Positions 41,357-50,956 are shown, counted from the first letter of the stretch. The stretch: 62,321 nucleotides of DNA from JBQTHI01 sp052390035 (GCA_052390035.1 JBQTHI010000047.1:1-62321), one strand, 5' to 3'. Numbers and translations are program-made. The notes: a model not told the origin generated them from the letters alone.

Positions 41357-42160
41357 TCAAAGGTCGACTCCAAGCTCGCGGAGGTATCGGTTCAGGTTGG
41401 TTTTCTCCTCGGTCGCTTCGGTGCGGCTCCCGATGATGAGGGCGCAACCGAGTTGGTAGGTGCCGGCTGGGAACCGTTTGGGCCTGGTGCCGGGAACGAC
41501 CACCGATCCGGCCGGGACCCTGCCCCGGTATTCGATCGGCTCCGGACCGGTGACATCAATGATCGGCGTGTTGGCGGCGATGACGGTGTGGGCCCCGATC
41601 ACCGCCTTCTCCTCCACTATGGCTCCTTCGACCACGATCGAACGACTGCCTATGAATGCCCCGTCTTCGATGATGACCGGCCGAAGTCCCGGTGGTTCCA
41701 ACACCCCACCAATCCCCACCCCACCGGAAAGGTGGACATTGCGGCCGATCTGGGCGCACGAACCGACCGTCGCCCAGGTGTCCACCATGGTTCCGGCCCC
41801 TACCCGTGCTCCGATGTTGACGTAGCCAGGCATGACGATCACCCCCGGCTCGCAAAAGGCGCCGTACCGAACGGTTCCAGGAGGCACCACCCTCACTCCT
41901 TGTCCCGCCAGGTCGGTCTTCAATGGGATCTTGTCGTGGTATTCGAAGGGCCCGACGCGCATGGTCTCCATCCCCCGGAGCCGGAAGTAGAGAAGGATGG
42001 CCTCCATCAACCAACCGTTGACCCGCCATTCACCATCAACCTTCTCGGCCACCCGGAGGCTGCCCTTGTCAAGTCCTTCGATCGCTTCTTCGACGGCCTG
42101 CGTTGCCTCCGCCAGCGGGATGGCGCCCGAGAATGCCGCCTCGATTACCTCCCGAGACAT
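41357..42160 (-). CDS. dapD: tetrahydrodipicolinate N-succinyltransferase
   Basis: A 267-residue trimeric left-handed beta-helix enzyme transferring succinyl from succinyl-CoA to tetrahydrodipicolinate. Visible: GEWRVNGWLMEAILLYFRL, hexapeptide repeats from VRYGAFCEPGVIVMPGYVNIG, and HLSGGVGIGGVLEPPG. Length and motifs fit the type best known from proteobacteria rather than the longer mycobacterial form. It overlaps dapC by 16 bases. Confidence 0.94.
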   Translation of the reverse strand: MSREVIEAAFSGAIPLAEATQAVEEAIEGLDKGSLRVAEKVDGEWRVNGWLMEAILLYFRLRGMETMRVGPFEYHDKIPLKTDLAGQGVRVVPPGTVRYGAFCEPGVIVMPGYVNIGARVGAGTMVDTWATVGSCAQIGRNVHLSGGVGIGGVLEPPGLRPVIIEDGAFIGSRSIVVEGAIVEEKAVIGAHTVIAANTPIIDVTGPEPIEYRGRVPAGSVVVPGTRPKRFPAGTYQLGCALIIGSRTEATEEKTNLNRYLRELGVDL

Positions 42161-43287
42161 AGCACCAGCGCCTCGGCGGCGTCGTCACATTCGTCGAGAG
42201 TGGGCACTAGAGCCAGCCGTATGTGGCCTTCACCGCCGGCGCCAAAGCCTCGACCGGGGGTCACCAGGATTCCATCCTCCAGCAGGCGTTCAGAGGTGGC
42301 CAGGTCGTCATCGACCCGGACCCACAGATAGATCCCGGCCACCGAGCCAACCACCTCGTAGCCGAGAGAGGCGAAAGCTTTGCCGATGATCAGTCGTTTG
42401 CGCCGGAATATTTCACGGCGTTCTTCGACGTGACGGTCATCACTCCACGCAACGATCGCCGCCTCCTGGACAAATTCGGGTGAGGCAGTACCGGTGGACG
42501 AACGCAGCGATTTGATCAGGGTGATCGCCTCCGCATCCCCGACGATCGCTCCGGAGCGATAGCCGGTCAATCCAGACCTCTTGGAAAGAGAGAAGAAGGC
42601 GAGGCAACCGACCGAACCCGCCCGCGCCACCTGCAATATCGAAGCCGGCGGAGCCTCATCGTAGAGGTCGGCGTAACACTCATCGGAGCAGAGCAGCGCC
42701 CCGTAGGTGCGAGCGGCGGCATAGAGAGCGGTCAGCTCCTCGGCCGTGGTGACCGAACCCGCCGGGTTGTGCGGCGTGCAGGTCCACACCATCGAAGCTT
42801 TCGCCCAATCCGCCGCCGGAAGATCAGATGCATGAAACACGAAGTCCGATCCGAGCTTGACCGGTCGGGGCACGGCGCCGGCCAGCAACGCACCCCTTTC
42901 GTAAATGGGATAACCGGGAGTGGGCCACGCCACCAGGTCACCGCGGCTTCGATCGACGAAGGCGAGATGGGTGGAGAAGATCGCCTCTTTGGAACCGGAA
43001 GTGGGCATGACCTGAGTCTCGGGATCGACCTCTACTCCAAAGCGTCGGACGACATACGAGGCGACTGCCCGGCGAAGGCCCGGGAGTCCTGAGGTGGTCG
43101 GGTACTGCGACACCTCGGGTACCGCGGCTTTCAGGGCGGCCGGGATGGTGGGGTGGGTCGGCTCGCGAGGGTCGCCGATGGAGAAATCGAGTACCCGGCG
43201 GCCGGACCCCCTCAAGGTTCTGGCCTTTTCCTGGAGTCGGCCGATGGGATATTCGCCCAGGGCGAGGAGGGCCGGGTTGATTCGCAT
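42145..43287 (-). CDS. dapC: succinyldiaminopimelate aminotransferase
   Basis: A 380-residue class I/II PLP aminotransferase. The PLP Lys is in FSLSKRSGLTGYRSG; other motifs are CTPHNPAGSVT and LLCSDECYADLYDE. Context with dapD and dapE gives the function: transamination of succinyl-2-amino-6-oxopimelate with glutamate. ATG 43287 is used; TTG 43296 is possible. It might also serve as a histidinol-phosphate aminotransferase, since no hisC is visible. Confidence 0.9.
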   Translation of the reverse strand: MRINPALLALGEYPIGRLQEKARTLRGSGRRVLDFSIGDPREPTHPTIPAALKAAVPEVSQYPTTSGLPGLRRAVASYVVRRFGVEVDPETQVMPTSGSKEAIFSTHLAFVDRSRGDLVAWPTPGYPIYERGALLAGAVPRPVKLGSDFVFHASDLPAADWAKASMVWTCTPHNPAGSVTTAEELTALYAAARTYGALLCSDECYADLYDEAPPASILQVARAGSVGCLAFFSLSKRSGLTGYRSGAIVGDAEAITLIKSLRSSTGTASPEFVQEAAIVAWSDDRHVEERREIFRRKRLIIGKAFASLGYEVVGSVAGIYLWVRVDDDLATSERLLEDGILVTPGRGFGAGGEGHIRLALVPTLDECDDAAEALVLCLGR

Positions 43288-43376
43288 CACAGGCAACGGT
43301 AGTGGGGCGTCCTTGCCGATTTTCGCGCCGTGGCGGTGCGGAAATCGTCACAGAACCGGGGAGTTAGGCTCGAAGG

Positions 43377-43790
43377 GTGGAACCTCGCCGCGCGTTTCTC
43401 TACCGGCTGATCTACCTCGGGATCGGACTGACGGCCCTTGCGGCGATCGCCCTCGGGGCGGCCTTCGGAGGCGAAGGGGAGCCGGCGCCGCTCCCCGCTC
43501 CGCTTGAGTCGATCAGCCCTGCACCTCACGAGTCCGCCCTGGCTCAGGCCTTGATTGAAGTAGACCTCGCCACTGGATTCGTGGCCGAGATCTTCGTCGA
43601 CGGGTTCCCCATCCCTCCCTCCGAAGTCTCGTTTGTCGAAGCGACCGGGGTTCATAGCTGGCAGCCCCACCCGGAGAGTGTGGTGTTCTCCGCTTGGACC
43701 CCCGGCACCCACGAAGTGAGAGTTGTCTGGGACACCATCGCCGGTCTTCCGCAACCCGGCGAATACAGCTGGACGTTCCGGGTGCAATGA
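43377..43790 (+). CDS. membrane-anchored protein of unknown function
   Basis: A 137-residue protein with an N-terminal membrane helix (LIYLGIGLTALAAIALGAAFGG), a Pro-rich linker and a beta-rich outer domain (FVDGFPIPPSEVSFVEATG ... WTPGTHEVRVVWDTIAG). The latter looks immunoglobulin-like. GTG 43377 follows GAAGGG. It is divergent from dapC and converges with ligA one base away. Not recognised. Confidence 0.65.
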   Translation: MEPRRAFLYRLIYLGIGLTALAAIALGAAFGGEGEPAPLPAPLESISPAPHESALAQALIEVDLATGFVAEIFVDGFPIPPSEVSFVEATGVHSWQPHPESVVFSAWTPGTHEVRVVWDTIAGLPQPGEYSWTFRVQ

Positions 43791-43791
43791 T

Positions 43792-45819
43792 CTAGCCCAA
43801 TACGGCGGGTCCTTCGTCGAGCATCCGCAGGAAGGTGGCCTCATCGATAACTGCCACCCCCAGCTCCTCGGCTTTGCTCATCTTGCCACCGCCCGGGCCC
43901 TCCCCGACCACGAGCATCGTCGTTTTCTTCGACACGCTCGCGGTGGCCTTGCCCCCCCGCTCGACCACTGCCGCCTCCGCCGCCTCGCGGCTCATCGACT
44001 CGAGCGTACCGGTGACGACCACAGTCACTCCGGCCAGCAGATCAGACCCGACCTCCAGGTCGGCCGCCTCCTCACCCAACGAAACCCCGGCGTTCGCCAG
44101 TTTCTCGACCAAGGCCCGATTGTCCGGGTCGACCGACCACTGCTTTACCGAGGCGGCGATCACCGCTCCCACCCCCTCCACCCCGGCAATGTCCTCTTCC
44201 CGGGCGTCCATCAGCCGCGGGAGGCTGCGGTATCGAAGGGCCAGCAAGCGGGCGCCGGTGCCTCCCACGTGACGGATACCCAGAGCCATGAGGATTCGTT
44301 GAAGGGGGCGATGACGGGCGGCGTCGATTCCTTTCATCAGCTTTCCGACGGACACCTCCCCCCATCCCTCGAACTCCAACAGCTGGTCGGGGTGGAGCAG
44401 AAATATGTCGCCAGGGTCGGTGATCAACTTCTCAGCCAGCAGCAGGTCGATCGTCTTGTATCCGAGTCCTTCGATGTCCATCCCGCCGCGCGAGGCAAAA
44501 TGGAACAGCCACTCCCGAAGCCGCGAGGGGCAGGCATAACCACCGGTGCAGCGCGCCACTTTCTCGCCGGGCGGGCGGACAATCGGATTGCCACAGAAGG
44601 GGCAGTGGGCCGGCATCGACCACTCCCGCTCCACGCCCGATCGGACCGAGACCACCGGCCCGACGACTTCGGGAATGACATCCCCGGCGCGGCGGACGAT
44701 CACCTGATCGCCGATCCGAACATCTTTTCGCTTGAGCTCGTCTTCGTTGTGGAGGGTGGCGTAGGACACCTTCGCCCCCCCGACGAAAACCGGTTCCAAG
44801 ACGGCAAATGGAGTGGCGGCCCCGGTCCGACCTACGTTGATCTGAATGTCGTTGAGCCGGGTGACCTGCTCCTCGGGCGGAAACTTGAATGCCACCGCCC
44901 ACCGGGGTGCATGTGAGGTATATCCCAGGTCGGTCTGCTCACCAATCGAGTCGACCTTCACCACCACGCCGTCGGTCTGGTAGTCACGGTCGTGACGGGC
45001 CTTCTCGGCCACCTTGATGTACTCCTTGACGGCGGCCAGGTCGGTGACCGTCTTCGATGAGGGATTGACCCTCAGCCCCAGTTCGCTCAGATAGGCCATC
45101 TGCTCCGAGTGGCGATCGAGGCGGGGACCGCCCTCCAAAATCCCGATTTGATACAGCCAGACCCCCAGGTCACGACCGGCGGTCACCCCCGGATCCTTCT
45201 GACGGACCGAGCCCGCAGCGGCGTTGCGGGGGTTGGAGAAGAGCCGGCCGCCGGCCTCCGCCTGTCGGCGGTTGAGCTCTTCGAATGCCGGAAACGGCAT
45301 GTAGACCTCGCCCCGCACCTCGACCAGGTCGGGCACCTTACCGAGGAGGCGTAGCGGAACGGACTTGATGGTGCGCAGGTTGGCCGTTATATCCTCCCCG
45401 GTGGTGCCGTCGCCCCTGGTGGCGGCGCGGACCAAAAGCCCCCCGTCATAGGTGATGACGACCGCCAAACCGTCGACCTTCAACTCGCAGGTGTACCCCG
45501 TCGGGACATGTCCGAGCTGACGCACCATCCGCTGGCCCCAGGCGTCGAGCTCGGTGAACGCTTCAACGTTGTCGAGGGAGAACAAGGGCCTCCGGTGCCG
45601 GACCGGTGTGAAGAGGTCGCCGATGAGACCCCCCACCCGCTGGGTCGGCGAGTCGGGGGTGATGAGGAGGGGGTTCTCTTCTTCCAGCCGGATCAGTTCG
45701 CGCAGTAGGGCGTCGTATTGGGCGTCGGACAGCTCCGGCTCGTCCAGTACGTGATATCTGTAACCGTGATACCGGAGCTGGCTACGCAGCTCGTCGATCC
45801 GTTCCTCGACCGTCACCAT
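43792..45819 (-). CDS. ligA: NAD-dependent DNA ligase
   Basis: A 675-residue LigA. The adenylated Lys is in CELKVDGLAV; NAD-binding Ia domain is at the N-terminus (YRYHVLDEPELSDAQYD). The zinc finger is CPFCGNP...CTGGYACPSRL, the helix-hairpin-helix domain spans about 440-580, and BRCT begins LLAGVTVVVTGTLES. It seals nicks in replication and repair. ATG 45819 is chosen; TTG 45825, overlapping the upstream stop, and GTG 45816 are alternatives. Confidence 0.97.
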   Translation of the reverse strand: MVTVEERIDELRSQLRYHGYRYHVLDEPELSDAQYDALLRELIRLEEENPLLITPDSPTQRVGGLIGDLFTPVRHRRPLFSLDNVEAFTELDAWGQRMVRQLGHVPTGYTCELKVDGLAVVITYDGGLLVRAATRGDGTTGEDITANLRTIKSVPLRLLGKVPDLVEVRGEVYMPFPAFEELNRRQAEAGGRLFSNPRNAAAGSVRQKDPGVTAGRDLGVWLYQIGILEGGPRLDRHSEQMAYLSELGLRVNPSSKTVTDLAAVKEYIKVAEKARHDRDYQTDGVVVKVDSIGEQTDLGYTSHAPRWAVAFKFPPEEQVTRLNDIQINVGRTGAATPFAVLEPVFVGGAKVSYATLHNEDELKRKDVRIGDQVIVRRAGDVIPEVVGPVVSVRSGVEREWSMPAHCPFCGNPIVRPPGEKVARCTGGYACPSRLREWLFHFASRGGMDIEGLGYKTIDLLLAEKLITDPGDIFLLHPDQLLEFEGWGEVSVGKLMKGIDAARHRPLQRILMALGIRHVGGTGARLLALRYRSLPRLMDAREEDIAGVEGVGAVIAASVKQWSVDPDNRALVEKLANAGVSLGEEAADLEVGSDLLAGVTVVVTGTLESMSREAAEAAVVERGGKATASVSKKTTMLVVGEGPGGGKMSKAEELGVAVIDEATFLRMLDEGPAVLG

Positions 45820-45821
45820 GG

Positions 45822-46292
45822 TCAAACCGTAACGGGGGGCAGAGACGACCAGGGAAAGTCGATCCAGTCATCGGTTCGTCGCCACACGTAATCACATTTG
45901 ACCACCGAGCGCGACTTCTCATATAGGACCGCGCAGCGGACGTCCGCCACATGTTCGGCGCAGAACTGCTTGACGAGGTCGAGGGTCAGCCCGGTGTCGG
46001 CGACGTCATCGACGACCAGCACCTGGCTGCCGGCAACCAAGTCGGGGGTGAGGAACGGTGGCAGCATCACCGGCAGTTCCAGGCGTTGGTCCACACCGGT
46101 GTAGAACTCGACGTTGACCACCACGATGTTCTTGCTGTTGAGTGCGTAGGCGACGGCTCCTCCGGGGAGTAGACCGCCACGGGCGATGGCCAGCACGACA
46201 TCCGGTTCGAAGCCGCTGCGGTGGACCATGCCGGCCAACTCGCGGCACCCGGTCCCAAAGTCATCCCAGGTGAATGTCTCCCGGCCGGTCAT
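45822..46292 (-). CDS. phosphoribosyltransferase family protein
   Basis: A 156-residue PRTase of the xanthine/hypoxanthine type. The PRPP loop is VLVVDDVADTGLTLDLV, and the flexible-loop/pyrophosphate region VLAIARGGLLPGGAVAYAL. It would convert a purine base and PRPP to a nucleotide. ATG 46292 follows immediately after a truncated gene's stop, and a GAAGGG site lies inside that gene's end. Substrate is uncertain. Confidence 0.88.
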   Translation of the reverse strand: MTGRETFTWDDFGTGCRELAGMVHRSGFEPDVVLAIARGGLLPGGAVAYALNSKNIVVVNVEFYTGVDQRLELPVMLPPFLTPDLVAGSQVLVVDDVADTGLTLDLVKQFCAEHVADVRCAVLYEKSRSVVKCDYVWRRTDDWIDFPWSSLPPVTV

Positions 46293-46535
46293 TCAGGCCC
46301 TTCGATCGGAACGAAGCGTTCGGGCTGCCGCCAGGGTGACCAACTCGTAACGGCGCAGATCCAAGTTGGCGCGAATGGTGAGGATCAGCCGGGACCAGGC
46401 GTCATGGACCTCCGGCCGGTTCGACAACATAGCCACGTAATTCGGCAGGTAGCCATTGGCCTTCCTGGCTTTCTCGTACTGCTCGGCCACCAGGCCGGCG
46501 GCTTCGGACTCGGCGACTGTGGTCAGAAACGACAT
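46293..46535 (-). pseudogene. truncated AhpD-like / carboxymuconolactone decarboxylase family gene
   Basis: Eighty residues match the N-terminal part of AhpD-like peroxidase-related proteins: AEQYEKARKANGYLPNYVAMLSNRPEVHDAW and LDLRRYELVTLAAARTLRS. In the family this is followed directly by the Cys-containing active site (SSYC or similar) and about 100 more residues. Here it reads DRRA and stops. The catalytic part is missing, so the product is probably inactive. A good GAGGAGAG site before ATG 46535 remains. A deletion joining it to the phosphoribosyltransferase gene explains the junction. Confidence 0.7.
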
Positions 46536-46544
46536 GATCTCTCC

Positions 46545-47594
46545 TCAGTGGGTGGCGGTGACGATGCCGCTGCCGAGCACAGTGTCGCCGGAATAGAGGG
46601 CTGCCGTCTGCCCGGTGGCGATGGCCGTTTGCTTGGCGACGAAGTCGACCCGGCCGTCGGCCCACACCGCGGCGACAGCCTGTCCGTGCGCCCGATATTG
46701 GACATCCACTTCGGCTCCATCCACCGGGGGTTGGTCGACCCAGGTGACCTGTTCCAGATCCAGCCGACCGACCTGCAACAGAGCTCGTTCACCCACCACC
46801 ACGGTTCGGGTTGCTGGTCGAACCTCGATCACGTATCGCCGCTCCCCCAACGCCACTCCCACCCCGCGGCGCTGGCCGATCGTAAAGCCGGCCACGCCCT
46901 GGTGGGTTCCAAGCTGTCGACCGGTGGTGTCAACGATCGCTCCGGGAGCCAAGCTCGATGGATCAACCTGGCGGAGGAAGTCGCGGTAGTGGCGCCGGCC
47001 CACAAAACATATGTCCTGGCTATCCGGCTTGTGGGCGGTCCTCAGTCCCAACCGGGCAGCAATCTGTCGAGTTTCACTCTTGTCAAGCTCACCAACCGGG
47101 AGGCGAAGCACGGCCAGTTCTTTCTGGGTCAACATCGAAAGGACATACGACTGGTCTTTAGCCCGGTCTTTGCCCCGTCGCAGCCGATAACCGCCTTGGT
47201 CCCGATCGACCCTGGCGTAGTGACCGGTCACCAGGAGCTCGCACCCGAAGTCGACGGCGTGAGCGATCAGCTTGTCGAACTTGACCGTGCGATTGCATTC
47301 GATGCAGGGGTTGGGGGTGCGGCCGTGGCGGTAGTCGTCGACAAAACCGTCGACCACCCCCGCCCGGAAGTGGTCGGTGTAATCCAGGACGTAGTAGGGA
47401 ATATCTAATTGAGCGGCGACCCGGCGGGCGTCTTCTGCGTCTCCGACCGTGCAGCAACCGGCGGCGGGAACCTCCCCGCCGGGACCTGTCCACAGTCTGA
47501 GGGTGACCCCCATCACGTCATGGCCTTCGCCTTTCATGAGGGCGGCGGCTACCGACGAGTCCACTCCGCCTGACATGGCCACCAGCACCCTCAC
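46545..47594 (-). CDS. mnmA: tRNA-specific 2-thiouridylase
   Basis: A 349-residue enzyme that thiolates U34 of Lys, Glu and Gln tRNAs. The ATP PP-loop is VAMSGGVDSSVAAAL; catalytic cysteines lie in TPNPCIECNRTVKF and SQDICFVG. GTG 47594 overlaps the stop of the cysteine desulfurase gene, its likely sulfur donor. Confidence 0.95.
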   Translation of the reverse strand: MRVLVAMSGGVDSSVAAALMKGEGHDVMGVTLRLWTGPGGEVPAAGCCTVGDAEDARRVAAQLDIPYYVLDYTDHFRAGVVDGFVDDYRHGRTPNPCIECNRTVKFDKLIAHAVDFGCELLVTGHYARVDRDQGGYRLRRGKDRAKDQSYVLSMLTQKELAVLRLPVGELDKSETRQIAARLGLRTAHKPDSQDICFVGRRHYRDFLRQVDPSSLAPGAIVDTTGRQLGTHQGVAGFTIGQRRGVGVALGERRYVIEVRPATRTVVVGERALLQVGRLDLEQVTWVDQPPVDGAEVDVQYRAHGQAVAAVWADGRVDFVAKQTAIATGQTAALYSGDTVLGSGIVTATH

Positions 47595-48709
47595 GACCGA
47601 CCCTCCAGAGCTTTCAGCACCAATTCGGCGGCCTCTTCTGCCTCTGCCGGCCGGGAGGTCCACCCGAACGAAAATCTCAATGAGTGTCTGGCCTCGGTGG
47701 CCTCGAGCCCCATCGCCGTCAGGACGTGGGAAACCGTGGCGGCCCCCGATGAACACGCCGAGCCGGCCGAGGCCGCCAGGCCGAGGCGGTCGAGTCGGAC
47801 CAGCATGGTGTCGGCCTCGACCGGTAGCCGGAGATGGCAGTGCTGGGGCGAGGTGAGGTCATCCGGTACGGTGCGCTCGGCGCGATCGGACAGTTTCGCC
47901 TCGAACCGGCGGCGGGCTTCGGTCACCGTGGCGACGTAGGAGGCGCGGTCGGCCGCCGCTTCCATTGCCGCCACCATGCCCAGAATCCCGGCGACGTTGT
48001 GGGTTCCGCTTCTACGCCCCAGTTCCTGACCGCCGCCATGAAGCACGGGCTCCAGCCCAACCCCGGAGCGGACATACAACAGACCAACCCCCTGCGGCCC
48101 GCCGAACTTGTGGGCGCCAAGCGAGAGCAGGTCGACTCCCAGCCGCCCGACTCCCAGGTCAACGGCGGGATAGGCCTGGATGGCGTCGGTGTGGACCAGG
48201 GTTGCCGGATTAGCTCCTTTGACCGTTTCAACCACGTCGGCAACCGGTTGGATCGTTCCGGTCTCATTGTTGACCGTCATCACCGAAACGACTGCCGTGT
48301 CCGTATTGACCAGATCCGCCAACTGCTCGGGGTCCACCACCCCGAACCTATCCACCCCGGCAACGTTGGTCGGGCAGCCGAGTTTGGCCAGGAAGGAGGT
48401 CGTCTCGAGGACGGCCTCGTGTTCGGTGGCGACCGTCACCACCCCCCTCCGGCCGCCCGCGTTGAGGGCCGGGCCCAGCAGGGCCAAGGTGTCCGCCTCG
48501 GTTCCGCCGCCGGTGAAAACGATCTCCGTCGGCTGTGCGCCAATCAGGGCGGCGGCGCGTTCCCTAGCCTCCTCTAAGGCGTTTTTCACCCGCCGGCTGA
48601 CCCCGTGGCTACCGGAGGTGTTCCCGAAGGCCCCCTCGAGGAATGGTCTCATCGCCGCGGCTGCTTCCGGGCGGAGCGGAGTGGTAGCGGCGTGGTCGAG
48701 ATAGATCAC
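47591..48709 (-). CDS. cysteine desulfurase (IscS/NifS type)
   Basis: A 372-residue PLP enzyme that takes sulfur from cysteine. It begins VIYLDHAATTPLRPEA; the PLP Lys is in LGAHKFGGPQG and the persulfide Cys in SAGSACSSGAA. GTG 48709 is chosen because the strand motif starts there. The overlap with mnmA suggests it mainly supplies tRNA thiolation, though Fe-S assembly, needed for the Rieske proteins, is possible. Confidence 0.93.
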   Translation of the reverse strand: MIYLDHAATTPLRPEAAAAMRPFLEGAFGNTSGSHGVSRRVKNALEEARERAAALIGAQPTEIVFTGGGTEADTLALLGPALNAGGRRGVVTVATEHEAVLETTSFLAKLGCPTNVAGVDRFGVVDPEQLADLVNTDTAVVSVMTVNNETGTIQPVADVVETVKGANPATLVHTDAIQAYPAVDLGVGRLGVDLLSLGAHKFGGPQGVGLLYVRSGVGLEPVLHGGGQELGRRSGTHNVAGILGMVAAMEAAADRASYVATVTEARRRFEAKLSDRAERTVPDDLTSPQHCHLRLPVEADTMLVRLDRLGLAASAGSACSSGAATVSHVLTAMGLEATEARHSLRFSFGWTSRPAEAEEAAELVLKALEGRS

Positions 48710-48731
48710 GGCTGGATTGTCGCACGGCCGC

Positions 48732-49556
48732 TCACCCTCCCAGTCCGGGGAGGATCTCTTCTGTGAACTGGTCCAGCCGCCGCTTGCCCTCCGTCGGCCA
48801 ACCAACGATCAGGTAACCGACCCCGAGTCCGGCCAGCTTCTCATAAGCGCTCTTGACCCCGTCCCATGGTTCGGAGATCGAGAGACTCGAGGACCGCAGG
48901 ATTCGATCCGGGTCGCGGTCCGCCTTCTCCGCCGAGCGCCGGACGATGTCCCATTTGGCCTGGTAATCCCGCGACCATCCGTGCCAGGCGTCGGCCTGTC
49001 GCCCAACCAAAGGGAGACCGAGTTGGCGACCGTTGGCACCGATCCAGATCGGCGGATGTGGGCGTTGCACCGGAAGCGGCCGGTATCGCGCCCGGTCGAG
49101 GCGGTAATGCCGGCCCTCAAAGGAGACCCGATCGCCGGTGGTGAGCAGCCTGAAAACCTCGACCGCCTCCTCCAGGCGCTGCATGCGCTCTTTGGTCGGG
49201 GGTAGAGATATGCCGAGCGATCTGTGCTCGTTTTCGTTCCAGGCGGCGCCAACGGCGAACTCAAGACGGCCGTTGCTCACATGATCGACTGTCACCGCCT
49301 CGGTGGTGAGAACGGATGGGTGCCGGTGGGTGATCCCGGTGACCAGAGTCCCCAGCCGTATCCGGCGGGTGCTGGCCGCCAACGCTGCCAGGAGCGTCCA
49401 ACCTTCCAGACACGGCCCCAATGGATCCCCATAGAGAGCGGTGAAGTGATCAAAGACCCAGGCGCCGTCGAATCCTGCCTCCTCGGCAAAACGGACCCGA
49501 GCGAGGAGTTCGTCCCAGGTGAGCTGATGTTGGGAGACGTCGAGACCGAGCCGCAT
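48732..49556 (-). CDS. LLM-class (F420-type) oxidoreductase
   Basis: A 274-residue luciferase-like TIM-barrel protein. Segments: LLARVRFAEEAGFDGAWVFDHF, LGTLVTGITHRHPSVL, GRLEFAVGAAWNENEH and PIWIGANGRQLGL. Actinobacterial members mostly use coenzyme F420, some FMN. Substrate unknown. It is 22 bases before the cysteine desulfurase and nine after DUF72. Confidence 0.88.
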   Translation of the reverse strand: MRLGLDVSQHQLTWDELLARVRFAEEAGFDGAWVFDHFTALYGDPLGPCLEGWTLLAALAASTRRIRLGTLVTGITHRHPSVLTTEAVTVDHVSNGRLEFAVGAAWNENEHRSLGISLPPTKERMQRLEEAVEVFRLLTTGDRVSFEGRHYRLDRARYRPLPVQRPHPPIWIGANGRQLGLPLVGRQADAWHGWSRDYQAKWDIVRRSAEKADRDPDRILRSSSLSISEPWDGVKSAYEKLAGLGVGYLIVGWPTEGKRRLDQFTEEILPGLGG

Positions 49557-49565
49557 CCGTGGACC

Positions 49566-50495
49566 TTAGAGCGGCTCCGCCAGCAGATCGGCGAGCAGCC
49601 AAGCCGAGCGAATCCCATAGTCGGCGTAACAATTGTTCATCAGGGCATGGACCGAGTCGGCCTGTTCGGCGAGTGCCAACACCTTGGGCACCCACTCAGC
49701 CAGCTCCGCAGGCGTATATTCGTACCGGAAACGTTCGGCGGCGGTTATCCCCTTCTTCTCCCAGTTTTCGGCGTTGCGACCGTGGAAGCGGATCTCGGCT
49801 ACCGGGGCGGTGACCGCCACCACCGGGGTAACCGAGCTGTTAAACCCTTGCGGTTCGTCGACGCACACATACGCCATTTGATGGCGCTCGAGAAAACTGA
49901 GCGTGTCATCGATGTGGTCGGGGTCGAGCCATCGCCCATTGCGAAACTCGACGGCCAGCTGAAATTCTTCGAGATGCCGAGCGACCCAGGAGAGATAGCC
50001 GAAGCTACCCCTGGTTGGATAGACGAAAGGGGGCAGCTGAAACAACACCACGCCCAGCTTGCCGGCCGAATGGAGCGGCATCAGGGCATCGCGGAACATC
50101 TTGACTGCCTCCGTCTGGATGTCTCGGGGCAGGTCGCGCATGTAGATGTTGGGTTTTTCCGCCAGTGCAGCCGGGAGCCTTTCCCGGAAGTCCTTCCACA
50201 AGGAGGAAGGAGGGGTGGGGTGTTGGGTGAGAAGTCGGAAGGCCTTGATGTCGAAGGTGAACTCGGCCGGGGTTCGCTCGACCCACAGGCCAACAACCTT
50301 CTCGGACGGTGGGGCGTAATAGGTGGCATCCACCTCGACGATCGGGAAATGGCTGGCATAAAAGGAGAGGCGCTCTTCGGCGGTCATCTTCTCCGCCGGA
50401 TAGAAGCCGCCTCCTTTGATCAGGGTTGGATCGGTCCAAGAGCAGGTGCCGATTCGGATTCCGTCCCCGCCAACCTGTTCCACCGCGGCCCGCAT
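49566..50495 (-). CDS. DUF72 (YecE-like) family protein
   Basis: A 309-residue TIM-barrel protein of the DUF72 family: IRIGTCSWTDPTL, FPIVEVDATYYAPPS, FDIKAFRLLTQHP, LGVVLFQLPPFV, LAVEFRNGRWL and YVCVDEPQGF. The biochemical role of the family is not established. GTG-type frame starts at 50495, divergent from the SRPBCC gene with 17 bases between. Confidence 0.9.
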   Translation of the reverse strand: MRAAVEQVGGDGIRIGTCSWTDPTLIKGGGFYPAEKMTAEERLSFYASHFPIVEVDATYYAPPSEKVVGLWVERTPAEFTFDIKAFRLLTQHPTPPSSLWKDFRERLPAALAEKPNIYMRDLPRDIQTEAVKMFRDALMPLHSAGKLGVVLFQLPPFVYPTRGSFGYLSWVARHLEEFQLAVEFRNGRWLDPDHIDDTLSFLERHQMAYVCVDEPQGFNSSVTPVVAVTAPVAEIRFHGRNAENWEKKGITAAERFRYEYTPAELAEWVPKVLALAEQADSVHALMNNCYADYGIRSAWLLADLLAEPL

Positions 50496-50512
50496 ACCGG
50501 CACAATAGGAAG

Positions 50513-50956
50513 ATGAGCCGGGTGGAGGTCCAAGTCGACATCGACGCTCCGCTTCGCACGGTGTGGGAGGCGGCCGCCGATTTCACCTCCCACCAGGAAT
50601 GGATGAGGGACGTCGAGTCGATGGTCTTCGAGACCGATCAGCAGGTGGGAGAGGGGACCACCCTACGGGTGGCCACCAGAGTCGGACCCTTCCGCACGAC
50701 CGACATTTTGCTCGTGACCGCCTGGACGCCGCTTCGAAGCATCGTTGTCGAACATCGGGGGCTGGTGAAGGGGCGGGGCGAGTTCGCCCTGGCGCCGATC
50801 GGGGGCGCCACCCGGTTCACCTGGAGCGAGAATCTACGTTTTCCTTGGTTCTACGGCGGGCCGATCGGGGCAGCGCTGGCCCGTCCGCTCTTCGTCTGGA
50901 TCTGGCGCCAAAATCTGGCGGCGCTCAAACGGAGATTGGAGGAGAAGGGCGCTTAG
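50513..50956 (+). CDS. SRPBCC-family protein
   Basis: A 147-residue START-like protein, a fold that encloses hydrophobic ligands: SRVEVQVDIDAPLRTVWEAAADFTSHQEW, then strands ending FTWSENLRFPWFYGG and a C-terminal helix. AGGAAG precedes ATG 50513. Ligand unknown. Its stop overlaps that of the convergent enoyl-CoA hydratase. Confidence 0.85.
   Translation: MSRVEVQVDIDAPLRTVWEAAADFTSHQEWMRDVESMVFETDQQVGEGTTLRVATRVGPFRTTDILLVTAWTPLRSIVVEHRGLVKGRGEFALAPIGGATRFTWSENLRFPWFYGGPIGAALARPLFVWIWRQNLAALKRRLEEKGA

Noticed and set aside
43723..47408. Long plus-strand frames opposite ligA and mnmA
   Set aside because: Opposite strand encodes complete, motif-rich enzymes; the frames resemble translated complements only.
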